From positions 42,080,331 to 42,144,330 of the forward strand of contig OX439132.1 of NCBI GenBank assembly GCA_949318235.1: a stretch of 64,000 nt of DNA. The letters are read 5' to 3'. The position numbers and the translations under genes were made by a program. Of the stretch, positions 47,501-63,933 are shown in pieces; position 1 is the stretch's first letter; each line of letters opens with the position of its first letter. The notes below the pieces were generated by a model, which searched no databases, was not told where the DNA came from, and was given only the letters and a program-made list of their open reading frames with translations. Source of the DNA: Ecdyonurus torrentis (Eukaryota > Arthropoda > Insecta > Ephemeroptera > Heptageniidae).

Positions 47501-48690
47501 GCAATTGAAACCAAAATGTTTTTTTTTTCCTTACATTTATATTATACTGTAGGGGGCAACTGATCACTCAAAGGTGGGTACTCAAAGGTCCATTTATAGA
47601 AGGGGCCACATCAACAAAGGGTATATGTAGACGAGCTCCTTAATAAGCCCAAGAATTTCATGAAAGACACCAGAATGACACCAGGCCAATCAATATTTAA
47701 GGTCCAAAAAAAGCTATATATGGGCTAGTCAGTAAAATGCTGACCCATCTCGTAACTGAGAAAATGTAGCATGCGACCTTGAACCATAACTCCTCTCTTC
47801 ATAGAATAACTCACAGTCGCACTAAAAATTTGCACTGTTACAAGAAAGTTATTTGACTTTATCGATATATATTCTTGTAATCCTGGAATTTTGCCAAGGT
47901 TACCTTTTCTGTATGGCCTCATATAAAAAAATATCAAATGAGAGGGCGATCAAATACCATATATAATGGGTACCATTGGAAAGAACATTAAAAATGTGAT
48001 ATTAGGCATATATAAAACAAAGATAAATATGTAATATATGTAACCGGCACATGGACTATGCAAGGAATGAGAAACTGACAAATAAAAATACATACATAAT
48101 ATATACTGTACTATAGTGTATTACAGCTCTGGCCGAACGTCCCCGAATGGGGCAGCAGCGGCCGCTGCATTTTCTGATAAAGATATAAGATAGTGTGGTT
48201 GCGGGTTAACTATGCAAATTGTTTGGGAACTTTAGGCCAGAGCTGTACATACAATGAATGTACCACGTACATACAAATGTACTTTTATCATTATATATAT
48301 ATGTAATTAAAAATCACTTATTAAGAAGGGACAGTGGGGAGGGGGGATAAAGACACAAAAATTTATATATTTTTGAAATGAGAACAGTCAACATTGTGAT
48401 ACATACTAAAGAGTACTAGGTACATATACGTACGTACAATTCGGTCCGTATTAATTTTGACAAAGTCTTTGCAAGCATATATATAGTGCTTGCTGATATG
48501 TGAATTACAATTTTTTACAAGTAAAAACATGTCTTATTTTTTATATGTATATTTTTCCAGAGCCAGAGTAATAAACTTTATGCCAATATCATAGTAAATT
48601 TACCCATATCATTATTTTTTGATAACCATACTTACAATATTTTATGACAGCAATGTTGACTGGAGCAATGCAGGTGCAGATCTTATTCAT
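35330..48690 (-). CDS. MVD: Mevalonate diphosphate decarboxylase
   Basis: Ten minus-strand exons join in frame to 382 residues (human 400): 48690-48636, 41814-41744, 41467-41400, 41326-41277, 40734-40609, 40534-40335, 39867-39745, 38104-37934, 36840-36679, 35452-35330. The enzyme decarboxylates mevalonate-5-diphosphate with ATP to give isopentenyl diphosphate, the last mevalonate-pathway step. Family blocks: [19 protein letters not shown] at the N-terminus, the GHMP ATP-binding loop [12 protein letters not shown] (108-119), [37 protein letters not shown] and catalytic Asp294 in TFDAGPNA. The Met in [12 protein letters not shown] was chosen as start because the human enzyme begins only a few residues earlier. 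Intron 1 is 6.8 kb and full of nested retrotransposons; intron 7 contains a hAT-like element. Shares a promoter interval with MED27. Confidence 0.95.
35686..35955 (+). repeat. Hammerhead-family repeat starting near the cleavage point
   Basis: Begins GGTCTAACTAAGGCTATG and continues as the complement of 53554-53290: CTGTTTTATAATGTTGCG, ATTTTACATTGACACT, CATCCCTTAACGTCT, GAATTTTCGTGTTTCATTAA. The ribozyme core upstream of GGTC is absent. In MVD intron 9. Confidence 0.7.
36345..36500 (-). repeat. Fragment of the hammerhead-bearing repeat family
   Basis: Same orientation as 53273-53600: ACCATTGTAATTGGTACTTA, TAGAAAATAATGTAGGTAAAG, GAATTGAAAATTAATAAAAC, TAGTAAATTGGGATGACAGG. It includes the shared terminal motif but not the ribozyme. 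In MVD intron 9. Confidence 0.65.
38325..39702. mobile_element. Non-autonomous hAT-like element, 1.4 kb
   Basis: Identical 8-bp duplications ATTATGAA at 38317-38324 and 39703-39710. Ends CAGGGTTCCGATTAAACCCG and CCCGGTCGAACCCTG. Subterminal blocks of AACCGG/CCGGTT recur near both ends. Nested inside, 38602-39492 has its own inverted ends (AGAGCGGAAAAATAGTCTTT and AGACTACTTTTCCGCTCT) with many GACTATTTT repeats. No transposase. The element edge is 42 nt inside MVD intron 7 from the exon 7 donor. Confidence 0.85.
40808..41024. repeat. Hairpin repeat family G, copy 2
   Basis: Ends TATTGAGGGCTA and TAGCCCTCAATATTA; inner arms GGTGCAATTTTGGTACATC and GATTGTACATGTACCAAAATTG. In MVD intron 4. Confidence 0.75.
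42296..45586 (+). mobile_element. RTE-like LINE, nearly full length, internally deleted
   Basis: One frame (42446-44431) carries an apurinic-type endonuclease: GTWNVRG near residue 50, a TET triplet, [15 protein letters not shown] near its end, then the RT N-terminus ([23 protein letters not shown]). A second frame (coding from about 44417 to 45515) resumes at KAYDRVNR with the YADD catalytic box, INVGKTKVM, a maturase-like HVERMGDER and GRPKTSW. Compared with known RTs about 25-30 codons are missing at the junction and the frame shifts, so the copy is dead. It lacks an RNase H domain. The 3' end is a (TATG)n repeat, a RTE-clade habit. No N-terminal gag-like ORF is visible. Confidence 0.85.
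45625..46785 (+). mobile_element. Second LINE, 5'-truncated, RT C-terminal half
   Basis: After several TTTGTGCAA-like tandem repeats (45615-45700), the frame reads [23 protein letters not shown] (catalytic Asp pair) and INAK, then one TAA at 45966-45968, then continues in the same frame to 46718 with [12 protein letters not shown] and the Cys/His cluster. Apart from that stop the RT C-terminus is open. The 3' tail is GTGTTTAATAAATA(CATA)n. Sister of the copy at 20100-20870. Confidence 0.85.
46786..47498 (-). mobile_element. 5'-truncated RTE-like LINE, inverted
   Basis: The minus-strand frame 47482-46835 (215 codons) matches the C-terminus of the plus-strand RTE copy with almost no differences (one is Gly to Asp in SRVGGRRD). 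Its (CATA)n 3' tail abuts the tail of the second LINE. With 44870-45580 it makes a roughly 700-bp inverted pair. Confidence 0.85.
48124..48245. mobile_element. TA-flanked hairpin MITE (family F, copy 1)
   Basis: CAGCTCTGGCCGAACGT at the left, CCAGAGCTG at the right, TA flanks. The interior has GGGGCAGCAGCGGCCGCTGC. Copy 2 is at 55944-56063. Confidence 0.7.
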
Positions 48691-49087
48691 TATGAAAAAG
48701 TGTGATGTAGATGCCTGAGTTGGAGCGTCAATAGCAATGTCTGCTCTCTGATCTTTATCTTCAGACTTCTTCAAGCTTACAAAAAAAAAAATCAGTAACA
48801 AAGGCAGAGGATATCGACAGGTCAAAAGTGAGAGCTATGATAATAACTTCTTCAAACTTGCCACTCCTTCTTTTTTTTGTTGACGTTTAATGCTTCAAAT
48901 GCTTGGCCTCAGTGTGTGAGGTCAAAATTATAAAGTATAATTTTGACGTCATCAAACACCAATGGTAGACAAATGATAAAGTCATTTGTGACGTCACCAA
49001 GTTCTTTCTGTTGAACCTTTTTCTTCATAAAAAAAAAAATGAGCATCACATTGCGAAAATCTTCGGCTAGTAATTTTTGTTTACATT
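48691..49087. promoter_or_regulatory. Shared MVD/MED27 promoter interval with two CRE palindromes
   Basis: Head-to-head start codons 397 bp apart. Two perfect TGACGTCA sites (48944-48951 and 48989-48996) and a TGACGT half-site near 48881 lie centrally. TGACGTCA is the consensus CREB/ATF site. A local palindrome GTCAAAATTATAAAGTATAATTTTGAC overlaps the first. Use by either gene is inference. Confidence 0.6.
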
Positions 49088-52000
49088 ATGGATGTTGAAA
49101 ATCTAAATGCAGCTTTAAAAGCTGTGAAAGCCTTAAGATCAAGTGTAGGACATGTTTTTGAAACATTGAGTCAAGGAGTTAGGGCTGATCATGGAGAAGA
49201 AAATAAAGAAACCAAATTTATCTTGGAACTTCAAGATTTATTTGGCAACGTTAGTGAGCATGTCAGGTATGTGCAACCAATTTCGCCGCATCTCTATGTA
49301 ATAAAAAGAAAATGCATCATACAAACATAATACACTTTTTCCGTGGTTGTTTTTTAGCCTATATGAACATTGAATATGTATGTACATATATGCATATAAG
49401 ATATCTAAATTCTAATGTATTTTACTGTTTTATCTTGGCGTGGACTTAAATCATTTTTACTTGAAAACTGCAGACACATTAATAAGTGGTTCCATTGTGT
49501 TTATAATTTCATGCATACATATTATATAATATTTGACATATCATTGTTCATTTTCTGCTGTATAATAATTTACAGAGGTGTTTCTAAACTTAAATTTTAT
49601 ATTTCAGAGATGTTGAGCAGTCGGTGAACGGATTGATTCCACCTCCCGGACCCTTCAATTTAGGCAACACCACATACTTAGGACAAGAAACAACACAAGA
49701 CAAGCAGGCTCTATATAGCCAACTTGTTGAAAGTTATAAATGGACAGATAAGGTATAAACGCAGGGCTAAATTTGTGGTGTTCATTTGCTAAAGTTTCTT
49801 GACTCGCCCCAAATAAGAACAATAAAAAAATAATTATAGGTGTCTGTATCAAATGGTAAATCAGAAATAATAGAAATATGTCTATCAAGCATAATGCATA
49901 ATGTATGATGCTACCAGAAACTTTTGCAATAAAAATATACAGTAACAGTAAGGGGGGGGGGGGGGGGAAATACTGTCGTTAACTATTGAGAATGCTCACT
50001 GGAGTTCTCAAATGTTAGTAATAATGTTTATTATCATGATATAAGGAGAGATGGTAGTTGCACTCCTATGCTGCGTTTGTAGGGGGCGCTGAGATAACAT
50101 TTTTTTGTAGTTGCTCTCTCTAGCTTGCTCTTCGCGCACTTCCCATTTCGATCACATTTTAAAATTTAACATGGGAAATTTTCGTTTTTATTTTTTCTAT
50201 TTTTTCGTAATGAATGAGGAAGGTGAATTTTTTTAACCCCCACTTTTTATGACATTTTTGAAAAGAGCGTTAAAAAATTTTGAGGTGCTATTTTTTCTTA
50301 AAAAGATTGGAGCATGGGAAGTATTTTTAATTAATTTTTGAAAATCGTCCTAAAAAGACTCTGACATCATCAAGCGGGCATTTATTTCGGAAAGTATTAA
50401 CCGTAGAAGGTTCAGTAGCCAGTTTTTTGAAATCCTGAGAACGAGCTGATTTCATTAAACTGGTTACTGAACCTCGAACGATTAGTATTTGCCGAGAAAA
50501 AAGTGGAATGATGACGTCAGAGTCTTTTTAGGTCGATTTTCAAAAATTAATTAAAAATACTTCGCATGCTCCAATCGTCCTAAGAAAAAATAGCGCCTCA
50601 AAATTTTTTAAAGCTCTTTCCAAAAATATCATAAACTCAAAAAAAAAATTTCAATTCACCTTCCTCATTGTTAACATTTATTTTTTCAGAACTTAAAACT
50701 AATACGTTTCCGGTTATTTTGCATATAATTTTATTGTAAAATTCACATAATTAACAAAGTTAACTAAAATGCATATAAAAAAATCGAGAAAATTATGCTG
50801 ATTAATTTGGTGCAATTTTTATTGTTAACACTTCACGCGTTCAGAAGTTATGACGGATTTAGTGATTTTTCCCTATGCTTATGCATTGGCACTTGATCGA
50901 TTTGGGAAGGTGGGAAACTCGCTTGCAGCGCTGATGCGACGTAATTTTATTTTGAATCCGAGCATGTTTGTTTGTTTGGAGCACAAAAAACAGGGTTTAC
51001 AAACATCATTAGTGAATCATATTTTTTGGTATGTAAAATTTTGAATAAATAAATAAACAGTAACACTTAATGAAAAGCTTTTATAAATACGTACATGCAT
51101 ATCATGATGCTAAAATTCCTTTTGGGGTAAAGCCACCAACATGTTTTTAGCCTGACCTAAATAATATGAAAAGCTGCAGTAAAAATAATAATGGGTGCAT
51201 GTACTAATACATAATAAAAACTCTTTACATTTAAACTCTGAGCCAGCAATATTGTGACAGTTTTTTTCTAATCCAATATTTCATTTGCAGGTTCATGATT
51301 ATGCCAACCTGACTGTGGGATTTTTGGGACAAAACTGTCTTAAAAGATCATATATGAATGCAGGTTTGAATGCCAAGCGAAGGAGAACACAGACCAGCAG
51401 TCACAATGTGGCTCCCCAGTAAGTTATCTGATGCATATTAGGGAAACGACCTAGAGAACATTTACAAACTCAAGAGATTCACAATAATTTATGTATTATG
51501 TTGTTCAATGAAGACGACTAGAAAATAAAATAAGAAAGAGGAGGTGGTAATTTTATTGCATATCGAGTGCTTTGCGGCATTTTGGCACTACTACAGGCTA
51601 CACATATTTAGCACAAGACTCCAAAAGAATAAGAGTTTTTTTGTTTGGTTTTGTTTTTTAGCCTTTTTGGACTTGAAGAGAAATTGTAAAGGCCCGCGCA
51701 GCCATCTTATTTTATTTAATATTAAATTATTTAAGAAAATAAGATGAGTGTGCGGGCCTTAAAGATCATTCAAAGTTTTTCTTTAAACCTGAAAGAGCTG
51801 ATTCAGGCAAACAAACAAACATACTCTATTTCTCTTGAATATTTATTCCAAGAACTATCAATGTTTGTATTCTTTCTGTGCTAGCAAATTTTCAAGAAAC
51901 TATTGGACATCTCGTCACTATGCTGGTTTTCTTTATCTCTTTAATTTTATGTTTCATGCCTAACTGCAATCCTTAATGTATTGTGTTATAGCACAATGAG

Positions 52001-52715
52001 AAGGACCAAAATTTTATTAGGGGTGTAATTTGATTTCTTATTCTAAAAGAGAAATGGTCCTGAATCAATTGATATGTGAATTTGTCTTTTTGAGTTCATT
52101 AAGTATTTTTAATTATTTTTGAATATCAAAAAATGATGTCACCTTACGGTAGGTATGCAATGTCCCTCACATGTCTTCCAACTCCCTATGCTAGTGCATA
52201 GTCCAATAAGAACGACGATGCGCCAATAGTAGTGACATCTGGAACTACAAAGCTTTGTAAGCTTAACATTGTAGTTCAGGTGTCACGTGCGATGGCGCTA
52301 GTGTTGCATGGACTACAAAAAGTGCCCGGAGTTGGAAGACATGTGAGGCATAGGAAATTTTTACCAATTGTGACGTCATTTCAAGACTTTCAGAACTTAA
52401 TTAAAAATAATTCATTAACTCAAAAATAGGAAACTCATATATCTATAATTTTGATTCCTCTTTAAGAATATGCAATGAAATTACCCCCCCCCCCCCCTTT
52501 GTGGTCTTCCTTGTTTAAAATCGTGAACTAACCTAATTATTTGTGCAATGTAAATCGTGCACTGTTTAGTAATTGTGTGTTTTTGCAGTGCTGTTGACAC
52601 AGTAATTGCAACTGTAGATCGCCTATTTGCGGACATGAATGTCACAGTTTCCAGACCATATGCAACCAATGCTGTTTTGCAGGTAAAAATAAAAAAATTA
52701 ATAAATAAAAATTAT

Positions 52716-52767
<52 letters not shown>

Positions 52768-54149
52768 ACATTCATTGTTTAATTGCCTTTAGTTTGACAT
52801 ATTCTCAAATCATTTACAATTATATTTTTATTTTTTTACAGATTACCTTAAATCGCATACTAAAAGCAGTGGTTGCTTTCAAAGGCTTGATGATTGAGTG
52901 GGTGCTTGTGAAAGGCTTCAATGAAGAATTCACAAATGAAAATGGCCAGTTGGATTTGTGGACAGAATCCAGATATCAAGTTTTTCGTAAACTGACAGAA
53001 AATGCTAATGCTGCTATGCTTCATTTCTATTCACCAACACTTCCTGAATTAGCTGTTAGGTCTTTTATGGCAAGTATATTACTTATTTTGAAAATGTTGC
53101 TATTATCTTCTTAATCCTTGATAACCATCACATTATTATTATTTTTTTATTCATTATTAAAGAAATAAAACATTTGCTATAAGCAATATTTACCTAAATA
53201 TATTGTTACTGGGTGGAAAAAAAATGTATCTGTATTTATTATTGTTTAATTTATATAAAATATATAGGAAAAAACCATCGCGGTTGGTATTAATTACGTT
53301 TAAAAAAATAATTAGAAAATAGTTGGTAGAGATTAGAGCACGTTGAAGTGAAAATTAATAAAACGCGAAAATTCTGATTTAAATAGTAAATTGGGACTAG
53401 GGATGCAAATCATTATAGCTTGCGCTAAATAAAAATAGACGTTAAAAGGGATGAGGGGTATAGTGTCAATGTAAAATACGATATACCTAACATCTCACGT
53501 TCTCACGCTACATCAAAGGCACAACATTATAAAACAGTATCAGACTTACTCTTGGCCTTAGACCGGTTTCGTCCTTTACCTAGGACTCATCAGTAAGGCT
53601 CGGCAGAGAGCTCTGTACAGCTAGAGATGGCTCACACCACATCTGCTAACTGACTGAGCTGAGGAAGCAAGTAGCAGCCGCGTTTTTATACGCGATGCCC
53701 CCGCAGCTGCTCGCGCTGATTGGTTGAACAATCGCGCGCGCAAACCCGGCTTGCTATTTAAAACCTCTCATCCTCACACTGTAATATAATATTGTGCACT
53801 AAGAGGGACTGGCTGCCAGCAAGCCACATGTGCCCTCCCTCACTTCCTAGAGTTCCCCAACTCCAGAAAGTTCGCGAGAGCAATGCGCCTGCCGGCCGCC
53901 TGTATCGTGATTAAGCTAGTTACATTGTTTAATATATTGACACCGGGGTAGGAAAAGTAAAAAAGATGATAAAATATTTATATAACAATTAAATTAATTT
54001 GCTTATATTTTCAGACATGGTTCCATAGTTTCAACACAATTTTCACCGACACTTGCAAACGATGTGGTAATCACCTGCAAGGTGCCATGCCTCCAACATG
54101 GAGAGACTTTCGGACACTAGAGCCATTCCATGAAGATTGCAAACCTTAG
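49088..54149 (+). CDS. MED27: Mediator of RNA polymerase II subunit 27
   Basis: Six exons join in frame to 302 residues (human 311): 49088-49266, 49608-49752, 51291-51418, 52589-52682, 52842-53069, 54015-54149. The N-terminal helix LKAVKALRSSVGHVFETL is family-typical. The mid-region has LYSQLVESYKW, a basic AKRRR stretch and VIATVDRLF. The C-terminus has VVRSFM-like AVRSFMTW, then a zinc-binding-like CKRCG, and PPTWRDFRTLEPFHEDC, the most conserved Mediator-27 block. MED27 belongs to the upper-tail region of Mediator and bridges activators to polymerase II. Intron 5 starts with GC rather than GT (53070-53071). Introns 2, 3, 4 and 5 carry hairpins, a 47-nt T run and the hammerhead element. 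Confidence 0.94.
50205..50675. repeat. Foldback element with arms of about 200 bp
   Basis: Left arm: AATGAGGAAGGTGAATTTTTTT, CAAAATTTTTTA-type blocks, TTTTTAATTAATTTTTGAAAA, GAxTCTGACATCATC, GTTCAGTAxCCAGTTT. The right arm is the complement. In MED27 intron 2. Confidence 0.75.
51685..51765. repeat. Small hairpin with AAGGCCCGC ends
   Basis: AAAGGCCCGCGCAGCCATCT at the left, AGATGAGTGTGCGGGCCTT at the right, AT-rich loop. In MED27 intron 3. A family D arm remnant follows at 51865-51960. Confidence 0.6.
52155..52350. repeat. Hairpin repeat family H, copy 2
   Basis: CCTCACATGTCTTCCAACTCC at the left, GGAGTTGGAAGACATGTGAGG at the right. The interior matches copy 1 (25186-25423), including TAGTGACATCTGGAACTACA. 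In MED27 intron 3. Confidence 0.7.
53273..53960 (-). mobile_element. Hammerhead-bearing retroelement (Penelope-like or retrozyme type)
   Basis: On the minus strand: a G/C-rich segment (53960-53600), the hammerhead (53599-53555), then an AT-rich stretch ending with CCAACCGCGATGGTTT at 53273. The AT-rich part recurs at 31650-31790, 35686-35955 and 36345-36500. Hammerheads with this core occur in Penelope-like elements and retrozymes of animals. No RT frame is present here, so the copy is truncated or non-autonomous. Its outer (53960) edge is uncertain. In MED27 intron 5. Confidence 0.6.
53555..53599 (-). ncRNA. Hammerhead self-cleaving ribozyme, type I
   Basis: Read 5' to 3' on the minus strand: helix I strand GCCTTA, invariant CTGATGA, helix II GTCC, loop TAGGTAAA, helix II GGAC, invariant GAAA, then CCGGTC with the cleavage site after its final C, and helix I strand TAAGGC. 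Helix I is 6 bp and helix II 4 bp, both fully paired, with the G10.1-C11.1 pair kept. Helix III would be ACC/GGT with no loop, a self-complementary ACCGGT. This fits animal hammerheads thought to work as dimers. Every core nucleotide of the consensus is present. Confidence 0.85.
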
Positions 54150-55019
54150 TTCTATTCCTCTCTCCCTATCATTTTATGTTTTTAATGTTCATAAAAATTG
54201 TAATAAGATAAACAGCTTTTTATTTGGTAAATAACTTTTATCAGTGAAACGTACAATTTTCCCCCAATAATTTATGTTTTTTGAAATGCTCTTAATAATA
54301 ATTTTATATCAATTATTATTATTATTTTTTAGTACACTAAAATGAAATAATAAAATAAATTTATGGCATTAATTTTATTCTTACTTCTGTTACCAGTGCA
54401 AATATAATAATTTATTTATTTATTTATTATTCACATTATATAAAAAATATATATTCATGATTATTTTAGTAGCTATATAATCTCTCAAATCTACATCATT
54501 GAAGTCTCTGAATATCTGTGTGTTTTTATGCTTTCTTTTTCCAACTTTTCATTCATAATCGGGCATAATTTGCAGACTTTTTTTAAAAGATTTAAAATAT
54601 TCGCGCATTTATGTGTTCTCAGCTGATAAATTTTGAAACTGAAAATCGAAATAAAAGTATAAACAACATGCGCAGAACTATTTTTAAATTCAAACGCGTT
54701 TTGTGCGCATTACTGTACTAAAATAATTTAACTTTTCGATATCTTACATTTTATAAATTTTTGGAGGGACTCGTGTAAACCCCGTGGAATTTCTTTGGAT
54801 TCTGAATCGAATGCGTGAGTATGATTGAGTTTATTTTTTGTGGATGAAGTCCAAATTTTAAGTTTGTATTATTCATGTTGCACTTTGATGTAAATTCAGT
54901 AAACCTCAGAAATATATTTGATACAGAAAATGTGTTAAATATATTTGAGGTTTGCAGAAATGCCGTATAGCGAGTTGACACGTGAGCATGTGGCCATGTT
55001 TACAGGATAAACAGACAGC
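54150..55019. other. Intergenic: MED27 3' UTR and RPS5 promoter
   Basis: AT-rich. AATAAA-type signals lie at about 54346-54360. A possible 5' UTR acceptor TTTACAG ends at 55004, just before the RPS5 ATG, so an upstream non-coding RPS5 exon is likely. No other element recognised. Confidence 0.45.
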
Positions 55020-62177
<7,158 letters not shown>

Positions 62178-62494
62178 ATTTATTCACCAATTTTTGTGGT
62201 GTACCTTGTGTTAATAAATGAATCCTGTGGGGACACTAAAACATAGTCTTTTAATTACTTATTAAACCTATTATTTTTAATTTTACTTACATAAACAAGT
62301 AAGATTATTTTCTGTCACGTTTTTAATGACAAAATAATATATTTATTTCAACTAAAAAAAAAAAAAAAAAAAAAAAAAAAATAGGAGCTTTGAAAATTTA
62401 AACCAATAGTTAGTTCCCCTGTGAATTATCATTATTTGGTCCTCAGATGATCATGTACTCTGTAATTTTTATCATACTGTTGGCGTTGGCTAAT

Positions 62495-62973
62495 TTTATT
62501 TTTTTTATTATTATTTTTTATTTTATTTGATATTTACTGTATGTCTTACTAAGCCCCCGTATTCGAGAGGACCGTTGAGCAGTGACAGAAGGTAGCCAGG
62601 AAAGGCGCAAGCGCCCATGTTAAACCTGATCTACCCTTTGAGGGGTGAAAGGATGTAAAGGAAGAGGTAGAGTGTTGGTAGAAAGGATTGGAAGGTAGCG
62701 GCTGTGGCCTATATAGTTAGGAACTGCCCAGTCATTCGACAGGGTGGTGCATGCAGGAAACCACAGAAAACTGCATGCATGGACAGCCGACATCCAAGTA
62801 TTACCTTGGATGCCTGGCCGACCTCTGCAACTCAGTAGCACACACACAAGTCAAGCCACACCGCGAACCAACATTCCACACCAAGCACAGGTGACTCTTC
62901 ATGAAAAGTTCCTCTGCAGGTATCGAACGCTGGCCGACGGCATGGAAACCAAGCATGCTAACCACTGCGCCAC
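62495..62973 (-). mobile_element. tRNA-derived SINE
   Basis: On the minus strand it starts GTGGCGCAGTGGTTAGCATG, matching an RNA polymerase III A box (TGGCNNAGTGG), with a B box GTTCGATACC at 62928-62919, spaced as in a tRNA. A body of about 350 bp follows (TTACATCCTTTCACCCCTCA, GGTAGATCAGGTTTAACATG) and then an A/T-rich tail (TAAAATAAAAAATAATAATA) at about 62530-62495. No coding capacity. The family and the LINE partner were not identified. Confidence 0.7.
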
Positions 62974-63131
62974 TAATAAAGGAACAACTATTTTCAGACT
63001 GATTATAAGCGACTTCTCTTGCATCCGCTTCTGTTTCGACGTATTGTGGATGCATAGCAAATAGAAAAAGAATTGGATGAGACTGAAATTGCTTAGTCTG
63101 CCTCAAAACAGTTGTTCCTTTATTATGCCAA
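62974..63131. mobile_element. Family B MITE abutting the SINE head
   Basis: TAATAAAGGAACAACTATTT at the left, AACAGTTGTTCCTTTATTAT at the right. It joins directly to the SINE 5' end, so it inserted at or next to the SINE's target. Confidence 0.75.
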
Positions 63132-63719
63132 TAGATAGGAAAAGTTGGGGAATGGGAGATATTAATGAGCTTGGACTGACAATGAGGATGCTGTAGTAAG
63201 GAGAAAATAAGGCAATAAGTAAATAAACTTTTATGTTAGTTGCTAATACAGGTCACTTTCTATTCAAGCAGTATGAGCAGCTAGTTCACTTACATACAAG
63301 GACATGGCTAAAAAAAAAAATTGGCATAGTTTAGAAATTATTTTCTTTATATCACAGCATCCCCAATTAAAAGCTAATTCGAAGCTACTTTATCCCATTC
63401 CCCAAATTTTCAAAATCTGCGTTTTTCAATCAACTATTGCATATAGGCAAAATTATAAATATTATACATCTCTTAGCTACAATCAACTGCCTGGGTTAAT
63501 AACTAAAATAGTAATAATAATAATTTTTATTCACAGCATAGAGCTTTTGCAGGCTAGAGTACTCAAATAAACGACTGATTAGTGATAACTGATTACTATT
63601 GAAATGATTTAATTATTAAAACTAGTTTCTTTCCTTTCACTGAAAACAATAATAAATTATAGCTCCTAAATTGACTCCTTAAAGCCCTTGTCAACTTGCT
63701 TTTTTATTATATAGAATAC

Positions 63720-63933
63720 CACAGTAGATGATACAGTAGTGCATCTCCTATAGCGGGAATGTCAGATTGGTTCCGCGCGCCATTTGCGATTGTGCAAGTC
63801 GCAGGTACTAGATGACCATCATTTGAAGTAATGTTAAACGGTAGTACCTGCGACTTGCACAGTCGCCAATTGGCGCGCGGAACCGATCTGACATTCCCGC
63901 TATAGGAGATGGACTACTGTATCATCTACTGTG
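63720..63933. mobile_element. Hairpin MITE with exact 9-bp duplication (family E, copy 2)
   Basis: ATAGAATAC at 63711-63719 and 63934-63942. Ends CACAGTAG and CTACTGTG. Long arms CTCCTATAGCGGGAATGTCA and CGGTAGTACCTGCGACTTGC-type blocks with complements. 214 bp. Confidence 0.85.

Larger units (their letters stand above)
42040..47545. mobile_element. Composite nested insertion in MVD intron 1
   Basis: The outer repeat (same module as 21884-22460) is flanked by TACTGTAGGGGGC at 42027-42039 and again near 47543-47555, a 13-bp target duplication. Its sequence can be followed across three blocks: 42055-42296, 45586-45625 (ATTACxTTTCTTTGATTTGC) and 47500-47545 (AATTGAAACCAAAATG, then ACATTTATATTATACTG). 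Between these blocks lie the RTE-like LINE (42296-45586) and the pair made of the second LINE and inverted RTE (45625-47498). The right junction of the inner pair repeats TTGCAATT. Confidence 0.7.

Noticed and set aside
48691..48825. Extending the MVD start upstream through a 45-residue open frame
   Set aside because: The upstream sequence has no resemblance to MVD, and the family starts only a few residues before TCxAPVN; MNKIC is the better start.
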